NCBI RefSeq assembly: GCF_008710745.1
Contig: NZ_VYSA01000001.1
Coordinates: forward strand, 1,364,001-1,428,000
Direction of reading: 5' to 3'
DNA from: Microbacterium rhizomatis
GTDB taxonomy: Bacteria > Actinomycetota > Actinomycetes > Actinomycetales > Microbacteriaceae
Length of the DNA: 64,000 bases
In this document: positions 32,640 through 42,328 of the stretch, one piece after another
How the letters are laid out: each line of letters opens with the position of its first letter
How positions within the stretch are numbered: position 1 is the first letter of the stretch
Program-made: the position numbers and the translations under genes
The notes under the pieces: generated by a model
What the model saw: the letters and a program-made list of their open reading frames with translations, nothing else
Databases searched by the model: none
What the model was told of the DNA's origin: nothing

Positions 32640-34192
32640 CAATGACGTCGACGCCCGCACCGGGCGCTAGCAAGGTACGGGTCGGAGTTCAGCGCTTCGG
32701 CACGTTCCTGTCCGGCATGATCATGCCGAACATCCCCGCGCTCATCGCGTGGGGTATCTTCACCGCGTTCTTCATCGCGAAGGGGTTCACTCCGAACGCC
32801 GATCTCGCGACGATCGTCGGCCCGTTCATCCACTATCTGCTGCCGATCATCATCGCCTACACCGGCGGTAACATCATCTACGGCATCCGCGGCGGTGTCG
32901 TCGCATCGATCGCCGTGATGGGTGCGATCGCCGGTTCCGACCTGCTGATCGCCAACTTCAACGCGACCCAGCCCGCCGACAACCAGCTCGGCCAGGTGCA
33001 CATGTTCATCGGCGCGATGATCATGGCACCGATCGCCGCGTACACCATGAAGTGGCTCGACAGCCTCTGGGAGGGCAAGGTCAGGGCGGGCTTCGAGATG
33101 CTCGTCAACATGTTCTCGGCGGGCATCTGGGGCTTCGTCATGGCCGTTGTGGGCTTCTACCCCATCGCATGGCTCGTCAACGGCCTGATGCAGGTCCTCA
33201 GCAACGCGGTCAACTGGCTGGTTGCGGCCAACCTCCTGCCGCTGACGAGCATCGTGATCGAGCCGGCGAAGGTGCTGTTCCTCAACAACGCGATCAACCA
33301 CGGCGTGCTGACGCCCCTCGGCATCCAGCAGGCCTCCGAGAGCGGTTCGTCGATCCTGTTCCTGCTCGAGGCCAACCCCGGCCCCGGACTCGGCCTGCTG
33401 CTCGCATTCGCGTTCTTCGGCCTCGGCGCCGCCCGCGCATCCGCTCCGGGCGCGGCGTTGATCCAGTTCGTCGGCGGCATCCACGAGGTGTACTTCCCGT
33501 ACGCGCTCATGAAGCCGATCCTGATCCTGGCGCTCATCGGTGGAGGTATGACCGGCGTGACCACGAACATGCTCCTCGGCGGCGCGCTGCGTGCGCCGGC
33601 GGCACCGGGCTCGATCATCGCCGTCCTCGCCCAGACGGCGAGCGGCGCGTACTTCGCCGTCATCCTCTCGGTGGTTCTCTCGGCGGGCGTGACATTCCTC
33701 ATCGCCGCCGTTCTGCTGCGGGCATCGCGCAAGCGCGACCTCGCCGCGATGGCGGCCACCGATGACGCGTTCGGTGCGGCGATCACCCAGACCGAGGCGG
33801 CGAAGGGCAAGTCCTCGGACGCGCTCAGCAACCTGCGCGGCGGGGCAGCCACCTCCCCCGACGGCGGCATCGAGCCCGCTGTCATGACCGAGCGCCAGAT
33901 CAAGAGCATCGTGTTCGCCTGCGACGCCGGAATGGGTTCGTCGGCCATGGGTGCGAGCGTGCTGCGCAACAAGATGAAGAAGGCCGGCATCGAAGACGTC
34001 ACCGTCGTCAACAAGGCGATCGCCGCCCTGGACGGCTCGGCGGACCTGGTCATCACGCAGAACCAGCTCACCGACCGCGCTCGGGCGAAGTCGCCCGGCT
34101 CGGTGCACGTGTCGGTCGACAACTTCATGAACTCGCCGAAGTATGAAGAGGTCGTAGACCTGGTGCGCGCCCAGCACGAGGATGGTGCGTAG
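32636..34192 (+). CDS. mtlA: Mannitol-specific PTS EIICB
   Basis: 518 residues, ATG overlapping the enzyme I stop, with GGAG 8 nt upstream. IIC domain (about 10-345): VQRFGTFLSGMIMPNIPALIAWGIFTAFFI, GGNIIYGIRGGVVA, EPAKVLFLNNAINHGVLTPLGIQQ and FVGGIHEVYFPYALMKP, all mannitol IIC hallmarks. A linker leads to the IIB domain with KSIVFACDAGMGSSAMGASVLRNKMKKAGI, phospho-Cys in C-D-A-G-M-G-S-S. It imports mannitol as mannitol-1-phosphate. EIIA is a separate gene downstream, unlike the E. coli CBA fusion. Confidence 0.97.
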   Translation: MTMTSTPAPGASKVRVGVQRFGTFLSGMIMPNIPALIAWGIFTAFFIAKGFTPNADLATIVGPFIHYLLPIIIAYTGGNIIYGIRGGVVASIAVMGAIAGSDLLIANFNATQPADNQLGQVHMFIGAMIMAPIAAYTMKWLDSLWEGKVRAGFEMLVNMFSAGIWGFVMAVVGFYPIAWLVNGLMQVLSNAVNWLVAANLLPLTSIVIEPAKVLFLNNAINHGVLTPLGIQQASESGSSILFLLEANPGPGLGLLLAFAFFGLGAARASAPGAALIQFVGGIHEVYFPYALMKPILILALIGGGMTGVTTNMLLGGALRAPAAPGSIIAVLAQTASGAYFAVILSVVLSAGVTFLIAAVLLRASRKRDLAAMAATDDAFGAAITQTEAAKGKSSDALSNLRGGAATSPDGGIEPAVMTERQIKSIVFACDAGMGSSAMGASVLRNKMKKAGIEDVTVVNKAIAALDGSADLVITQNQLTDRARAKSPGSVHVSVDNFMNSPKYEEVVDLVRAQHEDGA

Positions 34193-34198
34193 GGCCTG

Positions 34199-34251
34199 AG
34201 ACCGCTGTGGGGACGGGCGGCGCGATGCCCCCGTCCCCACAGCCTCGGTCT
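34199..34251. terminator. Strong stem-loop between mtlA and mtlF
   Basis: Stem of 13 bp, CTGTGGGGACGGG (34205-34217) with CCCGTCCCCACAG (34230-34242), extended by AGACCG/CGGTCT. No T-run follows, and the downstream genes belong to the pathway, so partial termination or mRNA end protection is likelier than full stop. Confidence 0.6.
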
Positions 34252-34263
34252 GAGTGACCCACC

Positions 34264-34290
34264 GATGCCGCAGCCGCGGGCCGCGGCATC
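34264..34290. other. Second stem-loop before mtlF
   Basis: GATGCCGC (34264-34271) and GCGGCATC (34283-34290), 24 bp before the mtlF start. Could influence translation or RNA processing. Confidence 0.45.
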
Positions 34291-34313
34291 CCCTTCGACA
34301 GAAAGGCAACACC

Positions 34314-34751
34314 ATGGCACGCGACGTCCTGAGCATCGGCCAGGTCCGCATCCACTCCGGCAGCGCGACGCGCGAGGAGGCGATGAAGGAGGCAGCCGAC
34401 ATCCTCGAGGCGGCAGGCGCCGTCACCAGCGCCTACTACGACGCCATGCAGCAGCGCGAGGTGACCGTGTCGACGTACATGGGCAACGAGCTGGCCATCC
34501 CCCACGGGACGAACGAGACGAAAGCGGCGATCCTCGAATCGGCTCTGTCGGTCGTGCGGTACGACGGCGGGGTCGACTGGGGCGGGGAGCCCGTGACGTT
34601 CGTCGTGGGCATCGCGGGCAAGGGCGACGAGCACCTGGAGATCCTCTCTCAGATCGCGATCCTGTTCTCCGACGATGACGAGGTGGCCAAGCTCAAGGCC
34701 GCCGACACCGCAGAAGACCTCTACGCCCTCGTCTCGGCGTCGGGCGTCTGA
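34314..34751 (+). CDS. mtlF: Mannitol-specific PTS EIIA
   Basis: 145 residues from ATG 34314 (AAAGG 8 nt upstream). EIIA of the fructose/mannitol family: YYDAMQQREVTVSTYMGNELAIPHGTNETKAAI has the active His64 that takes phosphate from HPr, followed by VTFVVGIAGKGDEHLEILSQIAILF. It passes phosphate to the IIB domain of the EIICB encoded upstream. Two stem-loops separate it from that gene. The stop overlaps the mtlD start (TGATG). Confidence 0.95.
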   Translation: MARDVLSIGQVRIHSGSATREEAMKEAADILEAAGAVTSAYYDAMQQREVTVSTYMGNELAIPHGTNETKAAILESALSVVRYDGGVDWGGEPVTFVVGIAGKGDEHLEILSQIAILFSDDDEVAKLKAADTAEDLYALVSASGV

Positions 34752-35905
34752 TGAAGGCGGTCCATTTCGGCGCGGGCAACATCGGCCGCGGGTTCGTCGG
34801 GCTGCTCCTGCATCAGGGCGGCTACGAGCTGGTGTTCTCGGATGTCGCGGCTCCCCTGGTCGACGCGATCAACGCCGTCGACGAGTACACCGTGCACGCG
34901 GTCGGCGAGGGCGGCGGCGATACGGTCGTCACCGGGTTCCGGGCCATCAACAGCGCGACGAACCCCGACGAGGTGGTCGATGAGATCGCCGGCGCGAACG
35001 TCGTCACCACGGCCGTCGGCCCGACGATCCTGAAGTTCGTCGCCCCGCACATCGTCGCAGGACTCGCCCTGCGGGATCCGTCGTCGCCTCCGCTTCAGAT
35101 CATGGCGTGCGAGAACGCGATCAACGCCACCGACGTGCTTCGCGACGCGGTGATCGATCTCGCCGGCGAGGCGTGGGATGCGCTGGCCTCTCGTGCCGTG
35201 TTCGCCAACACCGCGGTCGACCGCATCGTTCCCGGCCAGCCCGATGGCGGCGGCGTCGATGTCACGGTCGAGCCGTTCTACGAGTGGGCGATCGAGCGCC
35301 CCCCGTTCGGCGACGACCCGCCGCGGATCCCCGGTGCCCACTTCGTCGACGACCTCACGCCCTACATCGAGCGCAAGCTCTTCACCGTGAACACCGGTCA
35401 CGCGACCGCCGCGTACTTCGGAGCGCGCGCCGGCGTGGAGAAGATCTCGGACGCACTGGCCGACGCCGGCATCGCCGCACAGGTCGAGGCCGCCCTCGAA
35501 GAGACCTCCGCGCTGCTGGTGGCCAAGCACGAGCTCGATCCCGCTGTGCAGGCCGAGTACCGCCGAACGATCCTGGCGAGGTTCCGCAATCCGGCCCTCC
35601 CCGACACCGTCTGGCGCGTCGGGCGACAGCCGCTGCGCAAGCTCTCGAGACACGAGCGGTTCGTCGGGCCGGGTGCCGAAGCCGCCGAACGGGGCTTGTC
35701 CACCTCGGCGCTCGTGGCGGCCATCGGCGCGGCCCTGGCCTTCGACGACGATGAGGACGCCCAGTCGGTCGACATGCAGCGGATGCTCCGCGAACAGGAT
35801 GCCGCGACCTTCACGGCCGCCGTCACGGGCCTGGAGCCCGAGCATCCGCTCTTCGCGCAGGTCGAGTCTGTCGTGCGCGAGAGACAGGCAGAACTACAGT
35901 CGTGA
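34751..35905 (+). CDS. mtlD: Mannitol-1-phosphate 5-dehydrogenase
   Basis: 384 residues. Oxidises mannitol-1-phosphate to fructose-6-phosphate with NAD. MKAVHFGAGNIGRGFVGLLLHQGGYELVFSD is the N-terminal NAD fold; CENAINATD and FVDDLTPYIERKLFTVNTGHATAAYFGA carry the catalytic Lys (in ERKLF) and His expected in the polyol dehydrogenase family. Translationally coupled to the EIIA gene. Last gene of the PTS operon; the promoter of the next gene lies inside its last codons. Confidence 0.97.
   Translation: MKAVHFGAGNIGRGFVGLLLHQGGYELVFSDVAAPLVDAINAVDEYTVHAVGEGGGDTVVTGFRAINSATNPDEVVDEIAGANVVTTAVGPTILKFVAPHIVAGLALRDPSSPPLQIMACENAINATDVLRDAVIDLAGEAWDALASRAVFANTAVDRIVPGQPDGGGVDVTVEPFYEWAIERPPFGDDPPRIPGAHFVDDLTPYIERKLFTVNTGHATAAYFGARAGVEKISDALADAGIAAQVEAALEETSALLVAKHELDPAVQAEYRRTILARFRNPALPDTVWRVGRQPLRKLSRHERFVGPGAEAAERGLSTSALVAAIGAALAFDDDEDAQSVDMQRMLREQDAATFTAAVTGLEPEHPLFAQVESVVRERQAELQS
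35895..35900 (+). promoter_or_regulatory. -10 box TACAGT of the hydrolase gene, inside mtlD
   Basis: TACAGT, six bases that include the mtlD stop codon, then GTG 35907. Gives the hydrolase a transcript independent of the PTS operon. Confidence 0.5.
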
Positions 35906-35906
35906 C

Positions 35907-36764
35907 GTGACCACTCCTCCGCCGTCCGATGACTCCGCTCCCGTGACCCCCGTCGATGAGGTTCCGGGCGGCACCGACCTCGCTGAGGCTGCTCCCGGTG
36001 ATGTCGCTCCGGTCCGCAAGCGTCGTCGTGGCGTGCGCATCCTGTGGTGGACGCTCGGATCGATCGTCGTCGTGCTCATCGCGGCCGTCGTCGGCGTACT
36101 CGTGTGGAGCCAGCTCGGGGTGATGGCGGCAGAGCCCGATCCGCTCGCCTCCGTGCGCGCGGATCCGGCGATCACGATCACCGACCATCCCGAGGGAATC
36201 GTGCTCGCGCCCGCAGAGGGCGAGTCCACCGTCGGGCTGGTGTACATCCCCGGGGCCAAGGTCGACCCGTGGGCGTACGCCGCGAAGATGTCGGGAGTCG
36301 TCGCCGACGACGACATCACGGTCGTGATCACGAAACCGTGGCTGAACCTGGCCTTCTTCGACCTACGGCCTCTGTCGACGTTCACCTCCCTCGCGCCGGG
36401 CATCGACACCTGGATCGTGGGCGGGCATTCGCTGGGCGGAGTGAAGGCGTGCCAGCTCGCGCCCGACGCCGACGCGCTCGTGCTCTTCGCCAGCTATTGC
36501 GCGAACGACCTCTCTCGATCGGGCCTGCCCGTCTTGAGCATCGCGGGCAGCGAAGACGGCCTGTCGACCCCCGAGAAGATCGCGGATGCTCGGCACCTCC
36601 TCCCGGCTGACGCCCAGCTGATCGAGATCCCCGGCGCCGGGCACGCGTCGTTCGGAAACTACGGCCCGCAGCCCGGTGACGGCGACCCGACGATCTCGGA
36701 CGCCGAGATGACCGATGTCCTGACGGCGCTGGTCGGCGGCTTCGCGACATCCGTCGCCCCGTAG
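35907..36764 (+). CDS. Membrane-anchored alpha/beta hydrolase-type protein
   Basis: 285 residues. A Pro/Asp-rich cytoplasmic start (about 40 residues) leads to one membrane helix (about 46-68), then an exported alpha/beta-hydrolase domain: GLVYIPGAKVDPWAY, WIVGGHSLGGVKACQLA (nucleophile Ser in G-H-S-L-G-G), LSIAGSEDGLSTPEKI (acid) and IEIPGAGHASFGNYGPQ (His). This matches proteins annotated as carboxymethylenebutenolidase- or lipase-like hydrolases; the substrate is unknown. GTG 35907 lies 6 nt after TACAGT, one base past the mtlD stop. It is probably transcribed separately from the PTS operon. Confidence 0.86.
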   Translation: MTTPPPSDDSAPVTPVDEVPGGTDLAEAAPGDVAPVRKRRRGVRILWWTLGSIVVVLIAAVVGVLVWSQLGVMAAEPDPLASVRADPAITITDHPEGIVLAPAEGESTVGLVYIPGAKVDPWAYAAKMSGVVADDDITVVITKPWLNLAFFDLRPLSTFTSLAPGIDTWIVGGHSLGGVKACQLAPDADALVLFASYCANDLSRSGLPVLSIAGSEDGLSTPEKIADARHLLPADAQLIEIPGAGHASFGNYGPQPGDGDPTISDAEMTDVLTALVGGFATSVAP

Positions 36765-36803
36765 CCCTCTCGTCCTCCGCACCGGAAAAGGACGAATCGC
36801 GGA

Positions 36804-36835
36804 GGCAGGACGAATCCGGCCGAATTCGTCCTGCC
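36804..36835. terminator. Hairpin between convergent hydrolase and adenosine deaminase genes
   Basis: 12 bp perfect arms GGCAGGACGAAT and ATTCGTCCTGCC around an 8-nt loop. AGGACGAATC also occurs just upstream (36789-36798). Serves both directions. Confidence 0.65.
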
Positions 36836-36869
36836 CTCGTGATTTCTCCTGCGTGCGGAAGGTCTCGGG

Positions 36870-37985
36870 CTAGCGCTCGAAGCCCTCTGCGATGAGCTCG
36901 ATCAGCTCTTCGCGCTCCTCGATAGCCAGGAAAGCGCCGGCGGCGGCGTTGAGCTGGAACGTCTCGAGGTCGGCGAGATCGTATTCGAACGTCTCGGCCA
37001 GGAGCGCCAGCTCACGCGTGAGCGACGTGCGGCTCATCGTGCGGTTGTCGACGTTGACCGTCACGGCGAAGCCGAGCTGGTAGAGCAGGTCGAACGGATG
37101 GTCGGCGAGCTCGGTGCCCCACGCCGCGATCGCACCCGTCTGCAGGTTCGACGACGGCGAGAGCTCGAGCGGGATCTCGCGGTCGCGCACCCAGCGGGCG
37201 AGGTCGCCGAAGTGCACGAGCACCTCGTCGCCCTCACGCGAGACGACATCGAGATCCTCCGCGATGCGGACGCCGTGCCCGAGGCGCAGGGCGCGGCCGT
37301 CGATGAGCGCCGAGCGGATGGAGTCGAGCCCGGCCGCCTCGCCGGCGTGCACCGTCGCGGGGAAGAACTCCGACGCGAGGTAGTCGAACGCTTCCCGCAG
37401 CCGCGACGGCGGGAAGCCGTCCTCGGGCCCCGCGATGTCGAAGCCGACCGCGCCGCGGCCCCGGAAGGCGACCGCGAGCTGGGCGATCTCGAGCGACCGG
37501 TCGGTGTGACGCATCGCGCTGACGAGCTGGCCGACGCGGATGTCGTGACCGTTGCCCTCCGCGGCATCCTCACCCTCTTCGATGCCGTCCTGCACCGCCT
37601 CGACGACCTCTTCGAGGCTGAGTCCGCCGGCCAGGTGCTGCTCGGGCGCCCAGCGCACCTCGCCGTAGATCACTCCGTCCGCGGCGAGATCCTCGACGAA
37701 CTCGCGCGCCACGCGCGTGAGGCCCTCGCGGGTCTGCATGACGCCGATCGTCAGATCGAACGTCTTCAGGTACTCGACGAGCGAACCCGAGTCGCTCTTG
37801 TCGGCGAACCAGTCGGCCAGGTCTTCCGGGTCGTTCTCGGGCAGCTCGAGCCCGACGGCGTCGGCGAGCTCGACGATCGTCGCGGGTCGCACTCCGCCGT
37901 CGAGGTGGTCGTGGAGCGAGATCTTCGGCAGGCGGCGCACCGACATGCCCTCGATGATCGCGTCGCCGTTCTGATCGATGGGCAT
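36870..37985 (-). CDS. add: Adenosine deaminase
   Basis: About 371 residues. Deaminates adenosine to inosine. LPKISLHDHLDGGVRPATI gives the zinc-binding His25 and His27; FDIAGPEDG, TVHAGEAAGLDSI (zinc His), LRLGHGVRI and LELSPSSNLQTGAI plus VNVDNRTMSRTSLTREL match the family. AAGGAG lies 7 nt before ATG 37985, so the longer frame from 38117 is rejected. Last gene of the nucleoside uptake and salvage run; inosine formed here could feed the PNP encoded at 24589. Confidence 0.95.
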   Translation of the reverse strand: MPIDQNGDAIIEGMSVRRLPKISLHDHLDGGVRPATIVELADAVGLELPENDPEDLADWFADKSDSGSLVEYLKTFDLTIGVMQTREGLTRVAREFVEDLAADGVIYGEVRWAPEQHLAGGLSLEEVVEAVQDGIEEGEDAAEGNGHDIRVGQLVSAMRHTDRSLEIAQLAVAFRGRGAVGFDIAGPEDGFPPSRLREAFDYLASEFFPATVHAGEAAGLDSIRSALIDGRALRLGHGVRIAEDLDVVSREGDEVLVHFGDLARWVRDREIPLELSPSSNLQTGAIAAWGTELADHPFDLLYQLGFAVTVNVDNRTMSRTSLTRELALLAETFEYDLADLETFQLNAAAGAFLAIEEREELIELIAEGFER

Positions 37986-38053
37986 GGGTGACTCCTTCAT
38001 ATGAATGTGGGCGGTGAGAAGGGCTGCGGTGTGAAGGGTACCGGATGCCGGTG

Positions 38054-39340
38054 TCAGGCCGTGATGCGTTCGAGAACCAGGCTGCGGGGGGCCGGAGCAT
38101 CCTGCCCCACGTCCCACGACCCTTCGAGCGCCGCGAGTGCGCGCTCGAAGCGGGACGCGTCCTGCGCGAGCAGCGTGAAGACCGGCTGACCCGCCTCGAC
38201 ACGGTCACCGGGCTTGACGTGCAGATCGATTCCGGCCGCGTGCACCACGGGGTCTTGCGCGCGGGCACGGCCCGCGCCCAGGCGCCAGGCGGCGACGCCG
38301 AACGGAAGAGCATCCATCCGTGTGACGATTCCCGAGGAGGATGCGGTGACGGTGTGCGTCTCGCGAGCCTGCGGGAGCGGAGCATCGGGATCGCCATCCT
38401 GCGCGCGGATCATCTCGCGCCACGAATCCATCGCCCGCCCGTCGCGGAGCGCGGCCTCGACGTCGGCGTCGGGCTGACCTGCGAGGGCGAGCATCTCGCG
38501 GGCGAGGGCGACGGTGAGTTCGACCACGTCGGACGGTCCGCCTCCGGCGAGCACCTCGACCGATTCGCGCACTTCGTTCGCGTTGCCGATCGCGAGCCCG
38601 AGCGGCACGTTCATGTCGGTCAGGAGCGCGGTGGTCGCAACCCCCGAGTCGGTGCCGAGCTCGACCATCGTGCGCGCGAGTTCACGGGCACGGTCGACAT
38701 CGCGCATGAACGCTCCCGAGCCGAACTTCACATCGAGAACGAGCGAGCCGGTGCCCTCGGCGATCTTCTTCGACATGATGCTCGACGCGATGAGCGGGAT
38801 CGCCTCGACCGTACCCGTCACGTCACGGAGCGCGTACAGCTTCTTGTCGGCCGGCGCGAGTCCGCTGCCGGCCGCGCAGATGACCGCGCCGACGTCGGCG
38901 AGCTGTGCGAACAGCTCATCGTTGTCGAGTGCAGCCGTCCACCCGGGGATCGATTCGAGCTTGTCGAGAGTGCCTCCGGTGTGGCCGAGGCCACGCCCGG
39001 ACAGCTGCGGCACCGCGACGCCGAAGGAGGCGACGAGCGGGGCCAGCGGCAGGGTGATCTTGTCGCCCACGCCCCCGGTGGAGTGCTTGTCGACGGTCGG
39101 CTTGCCGAGCCCCGCGAAGCTCATGCGCTCCCCCGACGCGATCATCGCATCGGTCATCACGCGGATCTCGTCGCGGCCCATGCCGTTCAACAGCACCGCC
39201 ATCGCGAACGCCGCCATCTGCGCGTCGGCGACGTAGCCCCGCGTGTAGGCGTCGATCATCCAGCGCAGCTCGGCCTCGGGTACCGCCCCGCCGTCGCGCT
39301 TGATGCGGATCACATCGACGGCGTCATACGCCTCGCTCAC
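38054..39340 (-). CDS. deoA: Thymidine phosphorylase
   Basis: 428 residues, pyrimidine-nucleoside phosphorylase family. IRIKRDGGAVPEAELRWMIDAYTRG opens the protein; KPTVDKHSTGGVGDKITLPLAPLVASFG is the phosphate and nucleoside site; QLSGRGLGHTGGTLDKLESIPG and SSIMSKKIAEGTGSLVLDVKFGSGAFM follow. Splits thymidine (possibly uridine) to base and sugar-1-phosphate. The GTG start overlaps the cdd stop (GTGA), placing it after deamination of cytidine in the pathway. Confidence 0.97.
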   Translation of the reverse strand: MSEAYDAVDVIRIKRDGGAVPEAELRWMIDAYTRGYVADAQMAAFAMAVLLNGMGRDEIRVMTDAMIASGERMSFAGLGKPTVDKHSTGGVGDKITLPLAPLVASFGVAVPQLSGRGLGHTGGTLDKLESIPGWTAALDNDELFAQLADVGAVICAAGSGLAPADKKLYALRDVTGTVEAIPLIASSIMSKKIAEGTGSLVLDVKFGSGAFMRDVDRARELARTMVELGTDSGVATTALLTDMNVPLGLAIGNANEVRESVEVLAGGGPSDVVELTVALAREMLALAGQPDADVEAALRDGRAMDSWREMIRAQDGDPDAPLPQARETHTVTASSSGIVTRMDALPFGVAAWRLGAGRARAQDPVVHAAGIDLHVKPGDRVEAGQPVFTLLAQDASRFERALAALEGSWDVGQDAPAPRSLVLERITA

Positions 39341-39744
39341 CTGCTGACGTCCTCGAGGTCGCGCGGGCCGAACGCGTCGGGCAGCACCTCGTCGATCGTG
39401 CGGATGCCGGAGACCGTTTCGAGCAGCATCCCGGGGAGCGCGAATTCATACAGCAGCTGACGACACCGCCCGCACGGCATGATGGTCTGCCCGTCGTTGT
39501 TCACGCACACGAACGCGACCAGCTCACCACCGCCCGACATGTGCAGGTCGCCCACCAGTGCGCATTCGGCGCAGAGGCCCACTCCGTACGACGCGTTCTC
39601 GACGTTGCAGCCCGAGACGATCCTGCCGTCGCTCACCAGCGCGGCAGCTCCCACCCGGTAGCGGGAGTACGGCGCGTACGCGCGCTGCATGGCCTCGGTG
39701 GCGACGGCACGCAGTTCGTCCCAGTCGATATCGGTCACAGTCAT
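39337..39744 (-). CDS. cdd: Cytidine deaminase
   Basis: 135 residues, homotetrameric type. Converts (deoxy)cytidine to (deoxy)uridine. YAPYSRYRVGAAAL, SGCNVENASYGVGLCAECALVGD with the first zinc Cys and catalytic Glu, and MPCGRCRQLLYEF with the two other zinc cysteines are all in place. Start overlaps the upstream permease stop (ATGA). It is tied to the nucleoside importer and thymidine phosphorylase by 4-nt overlaps on both sides. Confidence 0.97.
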   Translation of the reverse strand: MTVTDIDWDELRAVATEAMQRAYAPYSRYRVGAAALVSDGRIVSGCNVENASYGVGLCAECALVGDLHMSGGGELVAFVCVNNDGQTIMPCGRCRQLLYEFALPGMLLETVSGIRTIDEVLPDAFGPRDLEDVSR

Positions 39745-41029
39745 CCCTTGATGTATGGAACGCCGTCGGCGGCGGGCGCACGCGAGCGTCCGACGACTCC
39801 GGCGACGACGAAGATGGTCACGACGTACGGCAGCATCAGCATGAACTCACTCGGCACGGGCGAGCCGATGACGCTCAGCGTGTTCTGCAGGCTCGAGGCG
39901 AAGCCGAAAAGGAGCGCCGCGAGCGTCGCCTTGATCGGGTCCCACTGGCCGAAGATCACGGCCGCGAGGGCGATGAAGCCGGCTCCGGCGGTCATCTCCT
40001 TGTTGAAGGCGATGCCGTTGCCGATCGTGAACACCGTTCCGCCGAGACCGGCTATCGCGCCCGCGAGGAGGAGGTTCCAGAACCGTGTCCCGTTGACGTT
40101 GATGCCGACGGTGTCGGCGGCCTGCGGATGCTCGCCCACGGCCCGGAGCCGCAGACCCCACCGGGTCCGGAACATGCCGAACCACACCAGTGCGACCGCG
40201 ACGTACATGATGTAGACGATGATCGTCTGCCGGAAAAGCACGGGACCGATCACGGGGATGTCGCTGAGCAGCGGGATCGCCAGGCGGTCGAACCGGGGCG
40301 GCGAGTTCAGCGTCGACTGGTTGGGCTGCAGCACCTGCGAATACAGGAAGCTGGTCAGGCCCGTCACGAGCACGTTCAGGACGACGCCCACGATCACCTG
40401 ATCGACCAGGTACTTGATCGCGAACGCGGCCAGGACGAAGGCCACCAGCATCCCGGCCACCATGGCGGCGAGCAGGCCGAGGAAGGGCTGACCGGTGAGT
40501 GTCGCCACGACGGCGGCCGTGAACGCACCCGCGAGCAGCTGGCCCTCGATCGCGATGTTCACCACGCCCGCACGTTCGCCGATCACACCCGCCAAGGCGC
40601 CGTAGATGAGCGGGATCGCGAGCGCTACGGCACCGGCGAGCAGACCGGCGACCGGGATGGTCGCGCCCGCGGCCGCCCACGTGAGGAACCCGACGATCGC
40701 GATCACGATGTACACCGCCACCACCCACAGCGGCGTCGTACCGAATCCGCGGACGAAGAACGCGGCCGCCGCGGTCAGCAGCGCGAGAAGAACGAACACG
40801 ACCCATGTCGTGAGCGGCACGCCGACCGTGATCGCGGGCAGCTGCAGCGCGTCGGCGTCCGTCGACAGCCGGTAGGTCGTCTCGCCGCCCCGGGGAGCCG
40901 CGAGGATCAGCAGGGCGTAGAGCACCGTGAAGACCGCGAGCGCGATGGGCGCCTTCCAGCTGCGCACCTCCGCCTTCTCGGGGGTTTCGGCGACGAGAGC
41001 GCCGTCGGCCGTTCCGCTGATCGTGGCGC

Positions 41030-41033
<4 letters not shown>
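39741..41033 (-). CDS. Nucleoside ABC transporter permease (second subunit)
   Basis: 430 residues, about ten membrane segments. IPLIYGALAGVIGERAGVVNIAIEGQLLAGAFTAAVVA is the signature of the BPD_transp_2 permeases paired with Bmp-type lipoproteins; WGLRLRAVGEHPQAADTVGINV is the coupling-helix region facing the ATPase. A long N-terminal extension (about 130 residues, three extra hydrophobic segments) precedes it. ATG 41033 overlaps the stop of the first permease. It likely forms a heterodimeric channel with that permease for nucleoside import. Confidence 0.93.
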
Positions 41034-42324
<1,291 letters not shown>

Positions 42325-42328
<4 letters not shown>

